64,000 nucleotides of DNA from JAIQFL01 sp035295745 (GTDB taxonomy: Bacteria > Acidobacteriota > Terriglobia > Bryobacterales > Bryobacteraceae), in contig DATGIL010000072.1 in assembly GCA_035295745.1 (NCBI GenBank), positions 183,603 through 247,602 of the forward strand, given 5' to 3'. Position 1 is the stretch's first letter. The number at the start of each line of letters is the position of its first letter. Shown one piece after another: positions 1 to 7,561 of this stretch. The translations under genes were made by a program, and so were the position numbers. The notes beneath the pieces were generated by a model. The model did not search any database. It was given only the letters and a program-made list of their open reading frames with translations, and had not been told where the DNA came from.

Positions 1-427
1 GTACATCCCATTCCCATCCCACCCACACCAGGGTGAAGCCCTGCTCGAACAGCAGCGGGTCGGCGAGATCCTGGGGCGAGCGCGGGTCCGGCCGGCCGCC
101 CAGGTCGAACATCCCGGCGGAGCCTTTGCCGCCACGGTTCGACACTTCGAACAGCGCGGTGCCGTTGCCTTTCGCCGGATCGATGGGCTTCAACATGTAG
201 AGGTCGGCGGTGAACTCCACCAGCCCTTGAGAATCTCTCGGCGCCAGGTCGATGTCGGCGATAATCCGATTTGCTGCCAGCTTGGGGTCCACGGCGAAGT
301 GAATCTTGCCAACCACGCGCTCATAGCCGGGGAAAGCCGTCAAAGGCGCGCGATCGGTGATTTCGACATTCTTGACGGCCGCGTGGGCACACAACGCGAT
401 CAGAAAGATGGCGGCGGAATATCGCAT
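1..427 (-). CDS. Alpha/beta-hydrolase-domain secreted protein, N-terminal part (cut by window edge)
   Basis: An open frame runs leftward from an ATG at 427 off the window end, giving 142 residues. It starts with a short hydrophobic signal-like segment (MRYSAAIFLIALCAHAAV). It continues with features I associate with the large alpha/beta hydrolase domain family (Abhydrolase_10 type): GYERVVGKIHFAVDP, DLYMLKPIDPAKGNG, EVSNRGGKG and GFTLVWVGWEWDV. The catalytic region lies outside the window, so the reaction is unknown. Its first ~34 codons also occur at 4802-4905, next to the intact epimerase gene. This suggests that the two genes were once adjacent on the minus strand and were separated by the insertion at 798-4801. 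The family call is from memory of the motifs. Confidence 0.7.
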   Translation of the reverse strand, partial: MRYSAAIFLIALCAHAAVKNVEITDRAPLTAFPGYERVVGKIHFAVDPKLAANRIIADIDLAPRDSQGLVEFTADLYMLKPIDPAKGNGTALFEVSNRGGKGSAGMFDLGGRPDPRSPQDLADPLLFEQGFTLVWVGWEWDV

Positions 428-797
428 GGGTTCATTCTAAACGAGCGGCGCCCGCTTCAAGATGGGTCCTGCCGTTCTCAAGCTTGCCGTTCCCAAGTAA
501 TGGTGCGCGCAATGGCCTCTTCGCGCGAAATCACCTCGCGATAGCCCAGTTCGTTTCGGATGCGGCTGGTGTCGGTTTCCAGATGGTGGCGATAGTCGAG
601 CGGCGGCATGCGCTGGTCCTCGGGAATCGACGCGGCCGGTACCACAGTAATCCGTCCGTTCCATCCCGCGATCCGGCCCCATTGCGCGAGACGCTCCGCC
701 CAGGTGGGAGTCGGCTACTCGCCGACGTTGTAGGTCTGCCCGGCAGCGCGACTGTCGATCACGGATAAGACCACAGCCTCCGCCACGTTCTCCGAGA
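324..797. repeat. Long direct repeat, left copy (474 bp)
   Basis: This segment matches 4802-5290 in the same orientation with scattered single-base differences and one ~15 bp length difference near 476-490. It carries the start of the hydrolase gene and the 3' third of the epimerase gene. Homology begins at TAGCCGGGGAAAGCC (324 and 4802) and ends at CGCCACGTTCTCCGAGA (797 and 5290). The two copies exactly bracket the toxin island. Confidence 0.9.
478..797 (-). pseudogene. Truncated epimerase C-terminus (duplicate fragment)
   Basis: Reverse-strand reading gives the last ~100 codons of the NAD-dependent epimerase found intact at 4956-5912. It enters abruptly at the island junction at 797 and stops early after WERQA, where the intact copy continues WERQALERHG. 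It has no start of its own and is a by-product of the long duplication. Confidence 0.8.
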
Positions 798-1723
798 GGC
801 CCGACCTATTGCCAAGCAATGGGAGTAATCCGGTATGTCCGGATACGGGGAGTGCCTGGTGCCAGGGGTTCTTCTATGATGTATATGGGAACCGCTCCAT
901 GCCGAATAGCAGTTATACGGGTACGATGGCGCCAGCGGGCTTCAGCACGAGTACCAATCGAATCACTGACGCAGGATACGGATACGATGCTTTAGGCAAT
1001 TTGAATCAAATGCCCGCGTTAGGTACTGCGAAGTATGATGCGGAGAACCGGCTGGTGGCTGTGTGCACGAACGACACCACTGCTACCTGCACGAATCAGG
1101 CGGCGGCGGGTAGGACGATCTATCAATACGACGGCGATGGACGCCGGGTGATGAAGCAATTGCCGGATGGAACGACGACTTATTACGTCTATGATGCTTC
1201 CGGACAACTCGCAGTGGAATTGGGTGGTCCAGCGTTCGCGCCGGGGACTCGGTATTTCACTGTAGATCAGTTAGGCAGCACGCGGGCAGTGACAGACGCC
1301 ACCGGTAATGTCCTGGCCCGGCACGATTACCGTCCCTTTGGAGACGAGATCGCAGGAATTCGCCCGGTTGGGATTGGATACGGTGGGGACCCTGGTGAGA
1401 CGATGCTATTCACCGGCAAAGAACGGGATGCCGAGACGGGATTGGACTTTTTCGAGAGCCGTCACTTTAGTTCTGCCCAAGGTCGCTTCACTAGTCCGGA
1501 TTCAATGATCATGAAGAAGGAGTGGTTTGCCGATCCGCAGCGATGGAATCACTATGCGTACGTTCGGAACAATCCGCTTCGATATGTTGATCCGAACGGC
1601 GAGGATCTGACGATCGTCTATTCTTACGGTCCAGATGCTTCAGACGAGCAAAAGAAATGGTTCGAGGCAAACAAGGCCCAGATCTTTGCGGCGATTCAGA
1701 AGAAGTCAATGACGCTGGTGTGA
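798..1723 (+). pseudogene. Rhs/YD-repeat polymorphic toxin, C-terminal core fragment
   Basis: The frame opens directly at the repeat junction with no credible start codon; the first candidate is a TTG at 809. It encodes YD-repeat text (YDVYGNRS, YDALGNLNQ, YDAENRLVAV, YDASGQLAVEL). The Rhs-associated core follows: DQLGSTRAVTDATGNV, YRPFGDEI, FTGKERDAETGLDFFESR, and finally YVRNNPLRYVDPNGEDL near residue 265, after which variable toxin tips normally begin. The several-hundred-residue N-terminal shell is missing. The frame ends at 1723, but the toxin tip continues in the next frame (1657-2208), so one base seems to have been lost or gained near 1703. In this family the Rhs shell encloses and delivers the C-terminal toxin. 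This copy is probably an orphan cassette or dead gene. Confidence 0.8.
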
Positions 1724-2208
1724 AAAATGTCAGCTTCAAAGATGCCGCCAGCCTCTCGAAAGACGACCTGAAAAGGCTTGCCAATTCTCCTGTCGGTAGT
1801 GATAACAGAACAACTGGCGTAGCGGGTGTGGCCCGACTGGAAGTTACGGGCCAGGAATCTAGCGTCTTTAAAGGCTATGCTCCGCTTGGGGCATATGGTG
1901 CCACTTATCACGGGCTGTCTGACGTTTTCTTGGACCGTGGAGGCCAGGGCGGTTCGTCCTCGTGTGATGCCGTCTGTGGTTTCGCAAATATTGCTGCGCA
2001 TGAAATGGGCCACGGACTTGGGTTCGACGACCCTGGCCATAATTTCATGAACTACGTCGGCTTCGCGCCCACGGTTCCGAATGAATGGTTCAAGGACAAT
2101 GTCATGAAGCAAGGGGGTGACCCGTACGCAAAGCCTTTGCCGTTCCGTGGCGATAAGAACCAGAGAGCGATTGACGAAGTGAACAGGGCGAAGCCGTTTC
2201 CACAATAG
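1657..2208 (+). pseudogene. Rhs toxin tip with zinc-metallopeptidase motif (frameshifted from core)
   Basis: The genuine coding part begins near 1700, continuing the Rhs C-terminus in a shifted frame (NDAGVKNVSFKDAASLSKDD). It runs through a globular domain containing HEMGHGLGFDDPGH. HExxHxxGxxD is a zincin/metzincin-type zinc site, and NFMNYVG soon after could be the Met-turn. About 165 residues follow the expected Rhs cleavage region, a normal toxin-tip size. A secreted peptidase toxin is inferred. A candidate membrane immunity gene begins 23 bp downstream. The single frameshift means no full-length product unless there is recoding or a sequencing error. Confidence 0.7.
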
Positions 2209-2231
2209 GCCAGTCTGTCGAAGGAGCCATC

Positions 2232-2693
2232 ATGAAACGCTTTTGGCGAACATTGGCTTGGGGTGCAACGGCAACCGCTCTGCTGGTCATCGGGTTGTTT
2301 GCATACGCAACGGCCAGGGGAAGGCTTGTGTGGTTCCGGTCTCTCCAAGGTGTAGTGATCACCGAAGATGGAAAAGTTGTGGCCGGGTCACTTCACCACA
2401 GCGAAGTCGGGCAGGCTTTCATCCTTACTCGAAGACTGCCCCAGAGGACAGAGTCCTATTGGATCGTCTTGCCGGGAGAGAGACCAGGGCATGTATCCAG
2501 TTGCGGCGAGTGGTCCGCTCCGAGCTTGCCACTGTTCTTTATCAGCAGTCTTACGCCGCCGTGCTTTCTTCCCATCAAGGAAGGACCTGGCTCGAAGCCG
2601 TCCGAGCCGTCTGCTCGACAACTCGTGGCGACCCGTTCGACTCTAGCGTTTGTCGCCGACGATGGGGAACAGGTTCAAACGTCCTGGAAATGA
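2232..2693 (+). CDS. Small single-span membrane protein, candidate immunity to the Rhs peptidase tip
   Basis: The ATG is preceded by a strong Shine-Dalgarno sequence (AAGGAG, 5-6 nt spacing) and lies 23 bp after the toxin tip. The 153-residue product has a positively charged start (MKRFWR), a membrane segment at about residues 8-28 (LAWGATATALLVIGLFAYAT) and a ~120-residue soluble part of no recognised family. Position directly behind a toxin tip, small size and membrane anchoring fit an immunity protein, but this is inferred from context only. The C-terminal third is rich in Pro and Ser and could reflect a frameshift. Confidence 0.5.
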   Translation: MKRFWRTLAWGATATALLVIGLFAYATARGRLVWFRSLQGVVITEDGKVVAGSLHHSEVGQAFILTRRLPQRTESYWIVLPGERPGHVSSCGEWSAPSLPLFFISSLTPPCFLPIKEGPGSKPSEPSARQLVATRSTLAFVADDGEQVQTSWK

Positions 2694-2874
2694 CGAAAGA
2701 ACCTCGGTGGCCGAACTGTTGTCCCACACCACGATGCCGTGTCGCTGCACTTCCGAGTTTGAATGCATCAAACGTAGCTTGTAGGAAAGAGAGGGGCCGT
2801 GGTTGGCGTCGATAACGAGCTTGCCGTTCGACCACTCGGAGTTTTTGTCAGCGCCGATCAAGCGCTGGTGATTT
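2694..2874. other. Island spacer with a possible minus-strand coding remnant
   Basis: No gene can be assigned with confidence. A minus-strand frame crossing this stretch (2643-2921) reads plausibly (EWSNGKLVIDANHGPSLS, HGIVVWDNSSATEV) but its only start lies inside another remnant and I recognise no family. It may be the end of a lost toxin or immunity gene. Confidence 0.25.
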
Positions 2875-2970
2875 TCACGAGTCCTGCTGCTGTACCTGCT
2901 TCTCGGCCTGTTCCACCGCACGCCTGTACAATGCGGCAGCGGTCAACTTGAAGGCGCGGCGAATGCGGTT
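2875..2970 (-). pseudogene. Fragment of the small helical gene found at 4359-4565
   Basis: Reading the minus strand gives RRAFKLTAAALYRRAVEQAE followed by a stop. This closely matches HRAFKLTAAAFYRRAAEKAE in the intact small gene at 4359-4565. Only the C-terminal ~30 codons remain. Two copies within one island suggest that this small gene travels with the cassettes. Confidence 0.6.
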
Positions 2971-2976
2971 GCACGG

Positions 2977-3086
2977 ATGACTGGCAATGATGTGCTGATG
3001 GTAGACAACCCGAACAATCAAGGGTTCGACGCCTTACAAATCCAGAATCTGCCCGTGGGGTCCAAGGTGTGCGGGGTGGATATTAT
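2977..3086 (+). pseudogene. Possible second toxin-tip remnant
   Basis: A short frame ending against the start of the next immunity-like gene reads MTGNDVLMVDNPNNQGFD then ALQIQNLPVGSKV. Asn-rich text with an NNQGFD motif just before an immunity gene resembles the final strand of many polymorphic toxin tips. The remnant is short, its frame continues past 3086 into the next gene, and no catalytic motif is visible. Confidence 0.25.
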
Positions 3087-3623
3087 ATGCCAATTAAGTT
3101 GGATTCATTTCTTCAGCGGTACACCGCGAGGGATTCACAGACGGCTGTTTCAACGCATCAGAGCGAGAGCGGCGATCCAGTGGCGCAGCTAATCTCGCTT
3201 CATGGTGGGGCCATTTTTAATCAGGGTATCTACCGTCTGCATACCTGGGGTGAGATCGACTTGTGGAGCAAACGTGTGGGGCAGGCGTTTCCGGAGTTTA
3301 ATGGAAAAGTCGTTGTGTTCGGCGAGGATTGGCAGGGAAACCAATTTGGATGGCAAAACCGAATCAGCCAAAAGGTTCTGTTGTTTCAAATCGCCTCCGG
3401 AGAAGCCTTTGAAGTTGCTGATTCCATCGCCAGCTTTCACAACGAAGAGTTGGTCGAGCACTCGGAGGGGGCTTTGAATGAGAGCCTGTGGCGCGGATGG
3501 GTTCGGTCTGACCCTGAACCGCTCCCGGAAGCCCAAGGACCGCACTCAGACTACAGCGGGACGCCAAAAATCCCGGCAGATTGTACTCTGCGACGGAATT
3601 TGATGCTAACGGAAATGCTGTAA
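3087..3623 (+). CDS. Immunity-like protein (Tdi1/SMI1-like, tentative)
   Basis: I chose the ATG at 3087 (MPIKLDSFLQRY), which has GGGGTGGA just upstream, over a start 18 bp earlier. The 178-residue product contains VVVFGEDWQGNQFGWQ, followed by VLLFQIASGEAFEVADS and an acidic helix ending WRGW. This arrangement (FGxxxxGxxF strand, then an xGE turn) resembles the DUF1851/Tdi1 and SMI1-KNR4 immunity folds. The assignment is by pattern memory and is tentative. The last ~30 residues overlap a toxin remnant in another frame (3521-3733), so the original C-terminus may have been replaced at a cassette junction near 3520. Confidence 0.45.
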   Translation: MPIKLDSFLQRYTARDSQTAVSTHQSESGDPVAQLISLHGGAIFNQGIYRLHTWGEIDLWSKRVGQAFPEFNGKVVVFGEDWQGNQFGWQNRISQKVLLFQIASGEAFEVADSIASFHNEELVEHSEGALNESLWRGWVRSDPEPLPEAQGPHSDYSGTPKIPADCTLRRNLMLTEML

Positions 3624-3733
3624 AGCGCACCGATTTTGCAGGTCGAAAGGGCGATACCGTGCCGCACCAGCATGACTACAATCCAGCCAATCAGCAATTC
3701 AACAAGCAAAAGCGACCGCTAGACGACAAATAG
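3521..3733 (+). pseudogene. Orphan polymorphic-toxin C-terminal tip
   Basis: This frame has no start and reads ALRLQRDAKNPGRLYSATEF, then DANGNAVKRTDFAGRKGD and TVPHQHDYNP, ending at TAG 3731-3733. The pattern of YS, then Asp-Asn-Gly turn, then RTDF, then PHQHDY, then a basic tail is typical of tips of secreted polymorphic toxins. I cannot name the toxin family. A candidate immunity gene starts 2 nt after its stop. Orphan tips followed by immunity genes are a known feature of Rhs/CDI loci, where they serve as recombination donors. Confidence 0.55.
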
Positions 3734-3735
3734 CT

Positions 3736-4296
3736 ATGTCTGTGTACGGTCTCGGGAAACTAGTAGGCAATGAGAAAGACTCATACATTTCGTTCCTACA
3801 AGGTGCCTCGGCCGACGCCGGCCTGGGTGTGTCGTTCGATGTGGCCTCTGAAGATGCCCTAGAACTGAGCCAAGCTCCTGGCTTGGACGGGGATGGACTT
3901 GATTTCTCCGTAATCTCGGAGCCAGGCGATTCTGACGTGATCGACGCTTGGAATGAGGCAATGGATGTGGGCGTAAGAGCATACGCTTCAGCCGGTTGCG
4001 GGAAACTTGTATTGGACGCGCGTTCAGTTCTAGGCAATTTTATTCTGCCTGATACAGTCAGATGGGAACTCAGCAATACCCGTCTTGGGCGATTCGCGTC
4101 GAAGATCGTATCGTATCCAGGAGTTTCGTCGGCGGGACTTGCGTTCTTTGATGGAAGTATCCGCCAAATCGTTGTTCAGCAGCCGGAGGAGTGCCTCCGA
4201 CGAATTCTCGCTGGATTTCTCCTTCCATGGGATGCGGGGCCTGACGCGCTCTACGTCTGGCAGCCTTGCGGGCATCCTATGAGTCGTCCACAATGA
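3736..4296 (+). CDS. Candidate immunity protein for the orphan toxin tip
   Basis: The ATG lies 2 nt after the toxin-tip stop, the usual tight toxin-immunity spacing. The 186-residue product is acidic in its first half (VASEDALELSQ, GLDGDGLDFSVISEPGDSD), has no signal or membrane segment, and contains mixed alpha/beta text. I recognise no family. Function is inferred only from position and acidity; nuclease-toxin immunity proteins are often acidic. Confidence 0.5.
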   Translation: MSVYGLGKLVGNEKDSYISFLQGASADAGLGVSFDVASEDALELSQAPGLDGDGLDFSVISEPGDSDVIDAWNEAMDVGVRAYASAGCGKLVLDARSVLGNFILPDTVRWELSNTRLGRFASKIVSYPGVSSAGLAFFDGSIRQIVVQQPEECLRRILAGFLLPWDAGPDALYVWQPCGHPMSRPQ

Positions 4297-4358
4297 AGTC
4301 GCGCTTCAGAGAAGAGAAGTCGCGGCGAATTCGCCCGGCATGAGCACACGGGACAACA

Positions 4359-4565
4359 TCACTGTGGCACGGCCGACTCGAGTCCATTTCCTGGAATCTC
4401 CCGCAACTGCGCCTCGGCTTTTTCGGCGGCACGCCTGTAGAATGCGGCAGCGGTCAACTTGAAGGCCCGGTGAAGGTGTCGCGCCACATCCGGGCCAAGT
4501 TCTTCGGCCAGTTTGTCGAGTTCCGGTTTCTTCGATTCTGATGTGGGAGTCTTCGTTCGTTTCAT
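4359..4565 (-). CDS. Small helical protein of unknown function
   Basis: A 68-residue frame starts at ATG 4565 (MKRTKTPTSESKKPELDKLA). A charged, probably disordered N-terminus is followed by one or two amphipathic helices with a conserved core RAFKLTAAAFYRRAAEKAEA. A truncated relative lies at 2875-2970. I see no DNA-binding or toxin motif. The paralogous fragment and the coding-like composition support it as real; its role is unknown. Confidence 0.5.
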   Translation of the reverse strand: MKRTKTPTSESKKPELDKLAEELGPDVARHLHRAFKLTAAAFYRRAAEKAEAQLREIPGNGLESAVPQ

Positions 4566-4801
4566 GCAGGTATTTAACTTCCCGGGTATGCAAAAAGCGG
4601 TCCTCGATGAACCGTTAAGAACTCCAAATCGGAATCAAACTTGCCGTTCGCTGCGCTCACGGCCCTTCGGGTTGCTGGTCTAGACTCCTTTCACTGTCAA
4701 GGAACGAAACCATCAGGAACCATGCGAAGCACGGACGTTGCGAAAGCAACGTCAAGTTTCCAACCAGTCGTTCGCTATCGCTCACGACCTTTCAGGATTC
4801 G
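4566..4801. other. Non-coding right end of the island
   Basis: No gene-like frame was found. The stretch runs up to the right direct repeat at 4802 and includes imperfect copies of a short GTTCGCT..GCTCACG..CTTTC motif near 4645 and 4770. I see no inverted terminal repeats or integrase. Confidence 0.5.
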
Positions 4802-4905
4802 TAGCCGGGGAAAGCCGTCAAAGGCGCGCGATCGGTGATTTCGACATTCTTGACGGCCGCGTGGGCACACAACGCGATTAGAAAGATGGCAGCGGAATAT
4901 CGCAT
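4802..4905 (-). pseudogene. Truncated hydrolase N-terminus (duplicate fragment)
   Basis: From ATG 4905 the minus strand repeats the signal-peptide region of the hydrolase at 1-427, then ends at the repeat boundary after about 34 codons. It lies ~50 bp downstream of the epimerase stop, which shows the ancestral gene order epimerase then hydrolase. Confidence 0.75.
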
Positions 4906-5290
4906 GGGTTCATTCTAAACGAGCGGCGCCTGCTTCAAGATGGGTCCTGCCGTTCTTATCCGTGCCGTTCCAAAGCTTGCCGTTCCCATGCAATGGTGCG
5001 CGCAATGGCCTCTTCGCGCGAAATCATCTCGCGGTAGCCCAGTTCGTTCCGGATGCGGCTGGTGTCGATTTCCAGATGGTGGCGATAGTCGAGCGGCGGC
5101 ATGCGCTGGTCCTCGGGAATCGACGCGGCCGGTACCACAGTAATCCGTCCGCTCCATCCCGCGATCCGGCCCCATTCCGCGAGACGCTCCGCCCAGGTGG
5201 GAGTCGGCTGCTCGCCGACGTTGTAGGTCTGCCCGGCAGCGCGACTCTCGATCACGGATAAGACCACAGCCTCCGCCACGTTCTCCGAGA
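4802..5290. repeat. Long direct repeat, right copy (489 bp)
   Basis: This is the same-orientation match to 324-797. It contains the first ~34 codons of the hydrolase gene (4802-4905) and the 3' end of the intact epimerase gene. Compared with the left copy it has ~15 extra bases (a second GCCGTTC motif near 4960) and scattered substitutions, so the duplication is not very recent. Confidence 0.9.
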
Positions 5291-5912
5291 AGCCATGCGT
5301 CCATCGCCAGGCGGCGAATCCTTCCTCGATTGGCAGCTCTGCCTTACCCGTTGGCATGCGATCGAGCCATGGCTTGAAGCGGTGATGGTCGTTGGGTCCG
5401 TAAACGGCGGGGAAACGCAGAATCGTTACGGGCGGGTCCGGCTGCTCGCGGAGCGCCTGCTCTACCAGGACCTTGTCGTACTCGTCCACACGTTCCAGCG
5501 GCGCGTTTTGCATGCCGCGATACGGGTAGCGCGATTCGCGTAGCGGTGAACTTTCCGTGAGCGGAGAAGGGTCGGGCGCCCCCGGCTCCTGCCCCTTCAG
5601 GCGCGCGTAATTGCGATAAACGTCGCCGCTCGAGATCGCGACTATGCGTCCTGCGGCGCCGCGCATGCCAGCGAGAAAGGCGCGGGTGTCGGTCTCATTC
5701 ATCGCCCACATGTGGACCGCGACGTCCGGCGCAAGCTCCCGCAAACTCGCAGGCGGTTGCCGTACGTCCCCGTAAATTCGGCGAACGCCGTCTGGGAGAT
5801 CGGCGCGGTTCTTGCCACGGTGGAATACCGTCACCTCATGACCCAAATTGTGCAGTCTCCGTGCCACGAATGGCCCGGTCAATCCCGTGCCGCCGAGGAT
5901 CAAGACTCGCAT
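4956..5912 (-). CDS. NAD-dependent epimerase/dehydratase (extended SDR)
   Basis: A start at 5912 gives MRVLILGGTGLTGPFVARRL. This places the Rossmann nucleotide-binding motif GGTGLTG at the N-terminus; the open frame extends further upstream but only into the divergent neighbour. The 318-residue product follows the extended short-chain dehydrogenase plan. It has an Arg-rich cofactor loop (HRGKNRADLP), YGDVRQPPASL, AISSGDVYRNYA where SDR enzymes carry the Ser-Tyr site, the substrate-side RFPAVYGPND, and a C-terminal WSGRITVVP region. It probably acts on a sugar nucleotide or similar cyclic substrate, but specificity cannot be read. The promoter region is shared with the divergent Gfo/Idh gene at 5977 (64 bp gap). 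Confidence 0.8.
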   Translation of the reverse strand: MRVLILGGTGLTGPFVARRLHNLGHEVTVFHRGKNRADLPDGVRRIYGDVRQPPASLRELAPDVAVHMWAMNETDTRAFLAGMRGAAGRIVAISSGDVYRNYARLKGQEPGAPDPSPLTESSPLRESRYPYRGMQNAPLERVDEYDKVLVEQALREQPDPPVTILRFPAVYGPNDHHRFKPWLDRMPTGKAELPIEEGFAAWRWTHGFSENVAEAVVLSVIESRAAGQTYNVGEQPTPTWAERLAEWGRIAGWSGRITVVPAASIPEDQRMPPLDYRHHLEIDTSRIRNELGYREMISREEAIARTIAWERQALERHG

Positions 5913-5976
5913 CGATCTGCTCCAGACCCCCCATGATACAATTCGGAAGAAATACTCTTTTTGCGAGGATCCCTGC

Positions 5977-7392
5977 ATGGCAGAAAACCACGACCTTTCC
6001 CGCCGCGATTTGTTGAAAGCAGCCAGCGCGGTCACGGCCGCCGCCGCCGCAGTCCCCCTGGTGCAAGGCGCTCCCGCCATCCAGACGGTCAAGGCCGCCA
6101 ACGATCAGGTGCAGTTCGGCATCATTGGCTCCGGAAGCCGCGGCACCTACCTGATGAAGCACATGAAGTCGATTGACAGCGGCCGGTGCGTGGCGATCTG
6201 CGACATCAATCAGGATGCCATCGATAAGGGCGTGCAGACCATCGGCACCAATCCCAAGACGTTTAAGGACTATCGCGAATTGCTCTCGATGCGCGATGTG
6301 GATGCGGTGTTCGTGACGGTGCCGCTGTTCGTTCACTTTCCAATTACGAAAGACGCCCTGATGGCGGGCAAGCACGTTTTCTGCGAGAAGTGCCTGGTAT
6401 TCAAGCCCGAGGAAGTACATGCGTTGCGCGCGCTGGCCGCGGAGCACCCCAAGCAGACGCTGCAAACCGGTCTGCAGCGGCGCTACAGCTACTTCTACCA
6501 GACGGTCAAGCAGATGGTGGATAAAGGCATCCTGGGCGACGTCCACCACATTCACGCGCAGTGGCATCGCAACATGATCAACAAGCCGAGCGGACTCTGG
6601 ACCATGAAACCCGGCGGCGAGAAGAATATCGCGAACTGGCGGATCTACCGTTCGATGTCGGGCGGCCTCACGGCGGAGTTGACGTCGCATCAGGTGGACA
6701 TTTCCGACTGGATGTTCGGCTCTTCGCCCGAATTCGTCATGGGCCTGGGCAGTCTCGACACATTGAAAGATGGCCGCGACGTCTATGACAACATCCAACT
6801 GATCTACAAATATCCCAAGGGCCAGAAGCTGACTTACTCCTCGATCAGCACGAATCAATTTCTCCCTTATTTCAACGGAAGCCGCCCCGAGATGGGCGAG
6901 ATCATCATGGGCACCGATGGCACGATCGAGATCACCGTGGGAGACGATGTGCACCCCTGCATCGCATGGTGGTATCGCGAGCCACCGAAAGTCACCGAAG
7001 TGTCCAAGGCCGAGGATAAGAACAAGCCGTTCGTGGCAGGTGCGACGATGGTAGCGTCGGGCGGCGCGAATGGGCCGATCCCGATCATGACCAGCGATCT
7101 GGATTTCACGGGCAAGGAGAGTTTCCTCAACCGCGAGGTCAAGTTCGCGCGCCGCTGGCTGACCGCCAAGGGCGTAATGATGCAGGAAGAGCAGAAGAAC
7201 CCCGTGGATGTGGAGATCGAGAGCTTCTTCCAGAACTGCCGCGACGGTCAGAAGCCGCGTGCCGACATCGAGGTCGGTCTGGCTGACTCGATCGCGGTGA
7301 TCTTATCGAACCAGGCCATGGACGAGGGACGCAAAGTCTACTTCAACGAGATCGAGAAGATGGGCCGGGGCGAGGCTCCCAAAAAGGCCTAA
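5977..7392 (+). CDS. Tat-exported Gfo/Idh/MocA-family oxidoreductase
   Basis: The ATG at 5977 has GCGAGGA upstream and yields 471 residues. The N-terminus MAENHDLSRRDLLKAASAV carries a twin-arginine motif (SRRDLLK) and an Ala-rich hydrophobic stretch, so export folded with bound cofactor is likely. The mature part begins with a Rossmann fold (QFGIIGSGSRGTYLMKH) and has GKHVFCEKCLV, equivalent to the conserved EKP loop, here EKC. It also has an HQVDISDWMFG substrate-side segment. Known members oxidise, reduce or hydrolyse sugars and inositols using NAD(P). The substrate is unknown. Translation is followed by a clear terminator. Confidence 0.85.
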   Translation: MAENHDLSRRDLLKAASAVTAAAAAVPLVQGAPAIQTVKAANDQVQFGIIGSGSRGTYLMKHMKSIDSGRCVAICDINQDAIDKGVQTIGTNPKTFKDYRELLSMRDVDAVFVTVPLFVHFPITKDALMAGKHVFCEKCLVFKPEEVHALRALAAEHPKQTLQTGLQRRYSYFYQTVKQMVDKGILGDVHHIHAQWHRNMINKPSGLWTMKPGGEKNIANWRIYRSMSGGLTAELTSHQVDISDWMFGSSPEFVMGLGSLDTLKDGRDVYDNIQLIYKYPKGQKLTYSSISTNQFLPYFNGSRPEMGEIIMGTDGTIEITVGDDVHPCIAWWYREPPKVTEVSKAEDKNKPFVAGATMVASGGANGPIPIMTSDLDFTGKESFLNREVKFARRWLTAKGVMMQEEQKNPVDVEIESFFQNCRDGQKPRADIEVGLADSIAVILSNQAMDEGRKVYFNEIEKMGRGEAPKKA

Positions 7393-7411
7393 AACCCGAC
7401 TTGGACCCTGT

Positions 7412-7444
7412 GGGGCCGCTCCCATCGGCCCCCTTTCATTTTCC
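7412..7444 (+). terminator. Rho-independent terminator after the Gfo/Idh gene
   Basis: A perfect 7-bp stem, GGGGCCG (7412-7418) paired with CGGCCCC (7426-7432), with a 7-nt loop, is followed by a T-rich run (CTTTCATTTT). It sits 20 bp after the stop codon. Confidence 0.75.
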
Positions 7445-7561
7445 TGTCGTCGCCGCGAAGTTCTCCAAATCATTAAGATTTCGCAAGGCTGTTTTTTTAT
7501 TCCTCTGCTAAGATGGACCGATCGAAGGTTACCTAAAACCAACGAGGAGAGGCATACAGAC

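Noticed and set aside
2243..2815. Plus-strand 190-codon frame overlapping the immunity candidate
   Set aside because: It is shifted relative to 2232-2693, which has the strong Shine-Dalgarno sequence and signal-like start; the composition is Arg/Cys-rich shadow text.
324..5290. Island as a composite transposon
   Set aside because: The flanking repeats contain parts of host genes rather than insertion sequences, and there is no transposase or terminal inverted repeat.
4956..6101. Longer epimerase start at 6101
   Set aside because: The extra 63 codons lie inside the divergent Gfo/Idh gene, and the Rossmann motif begins at the internal ATG 5912.
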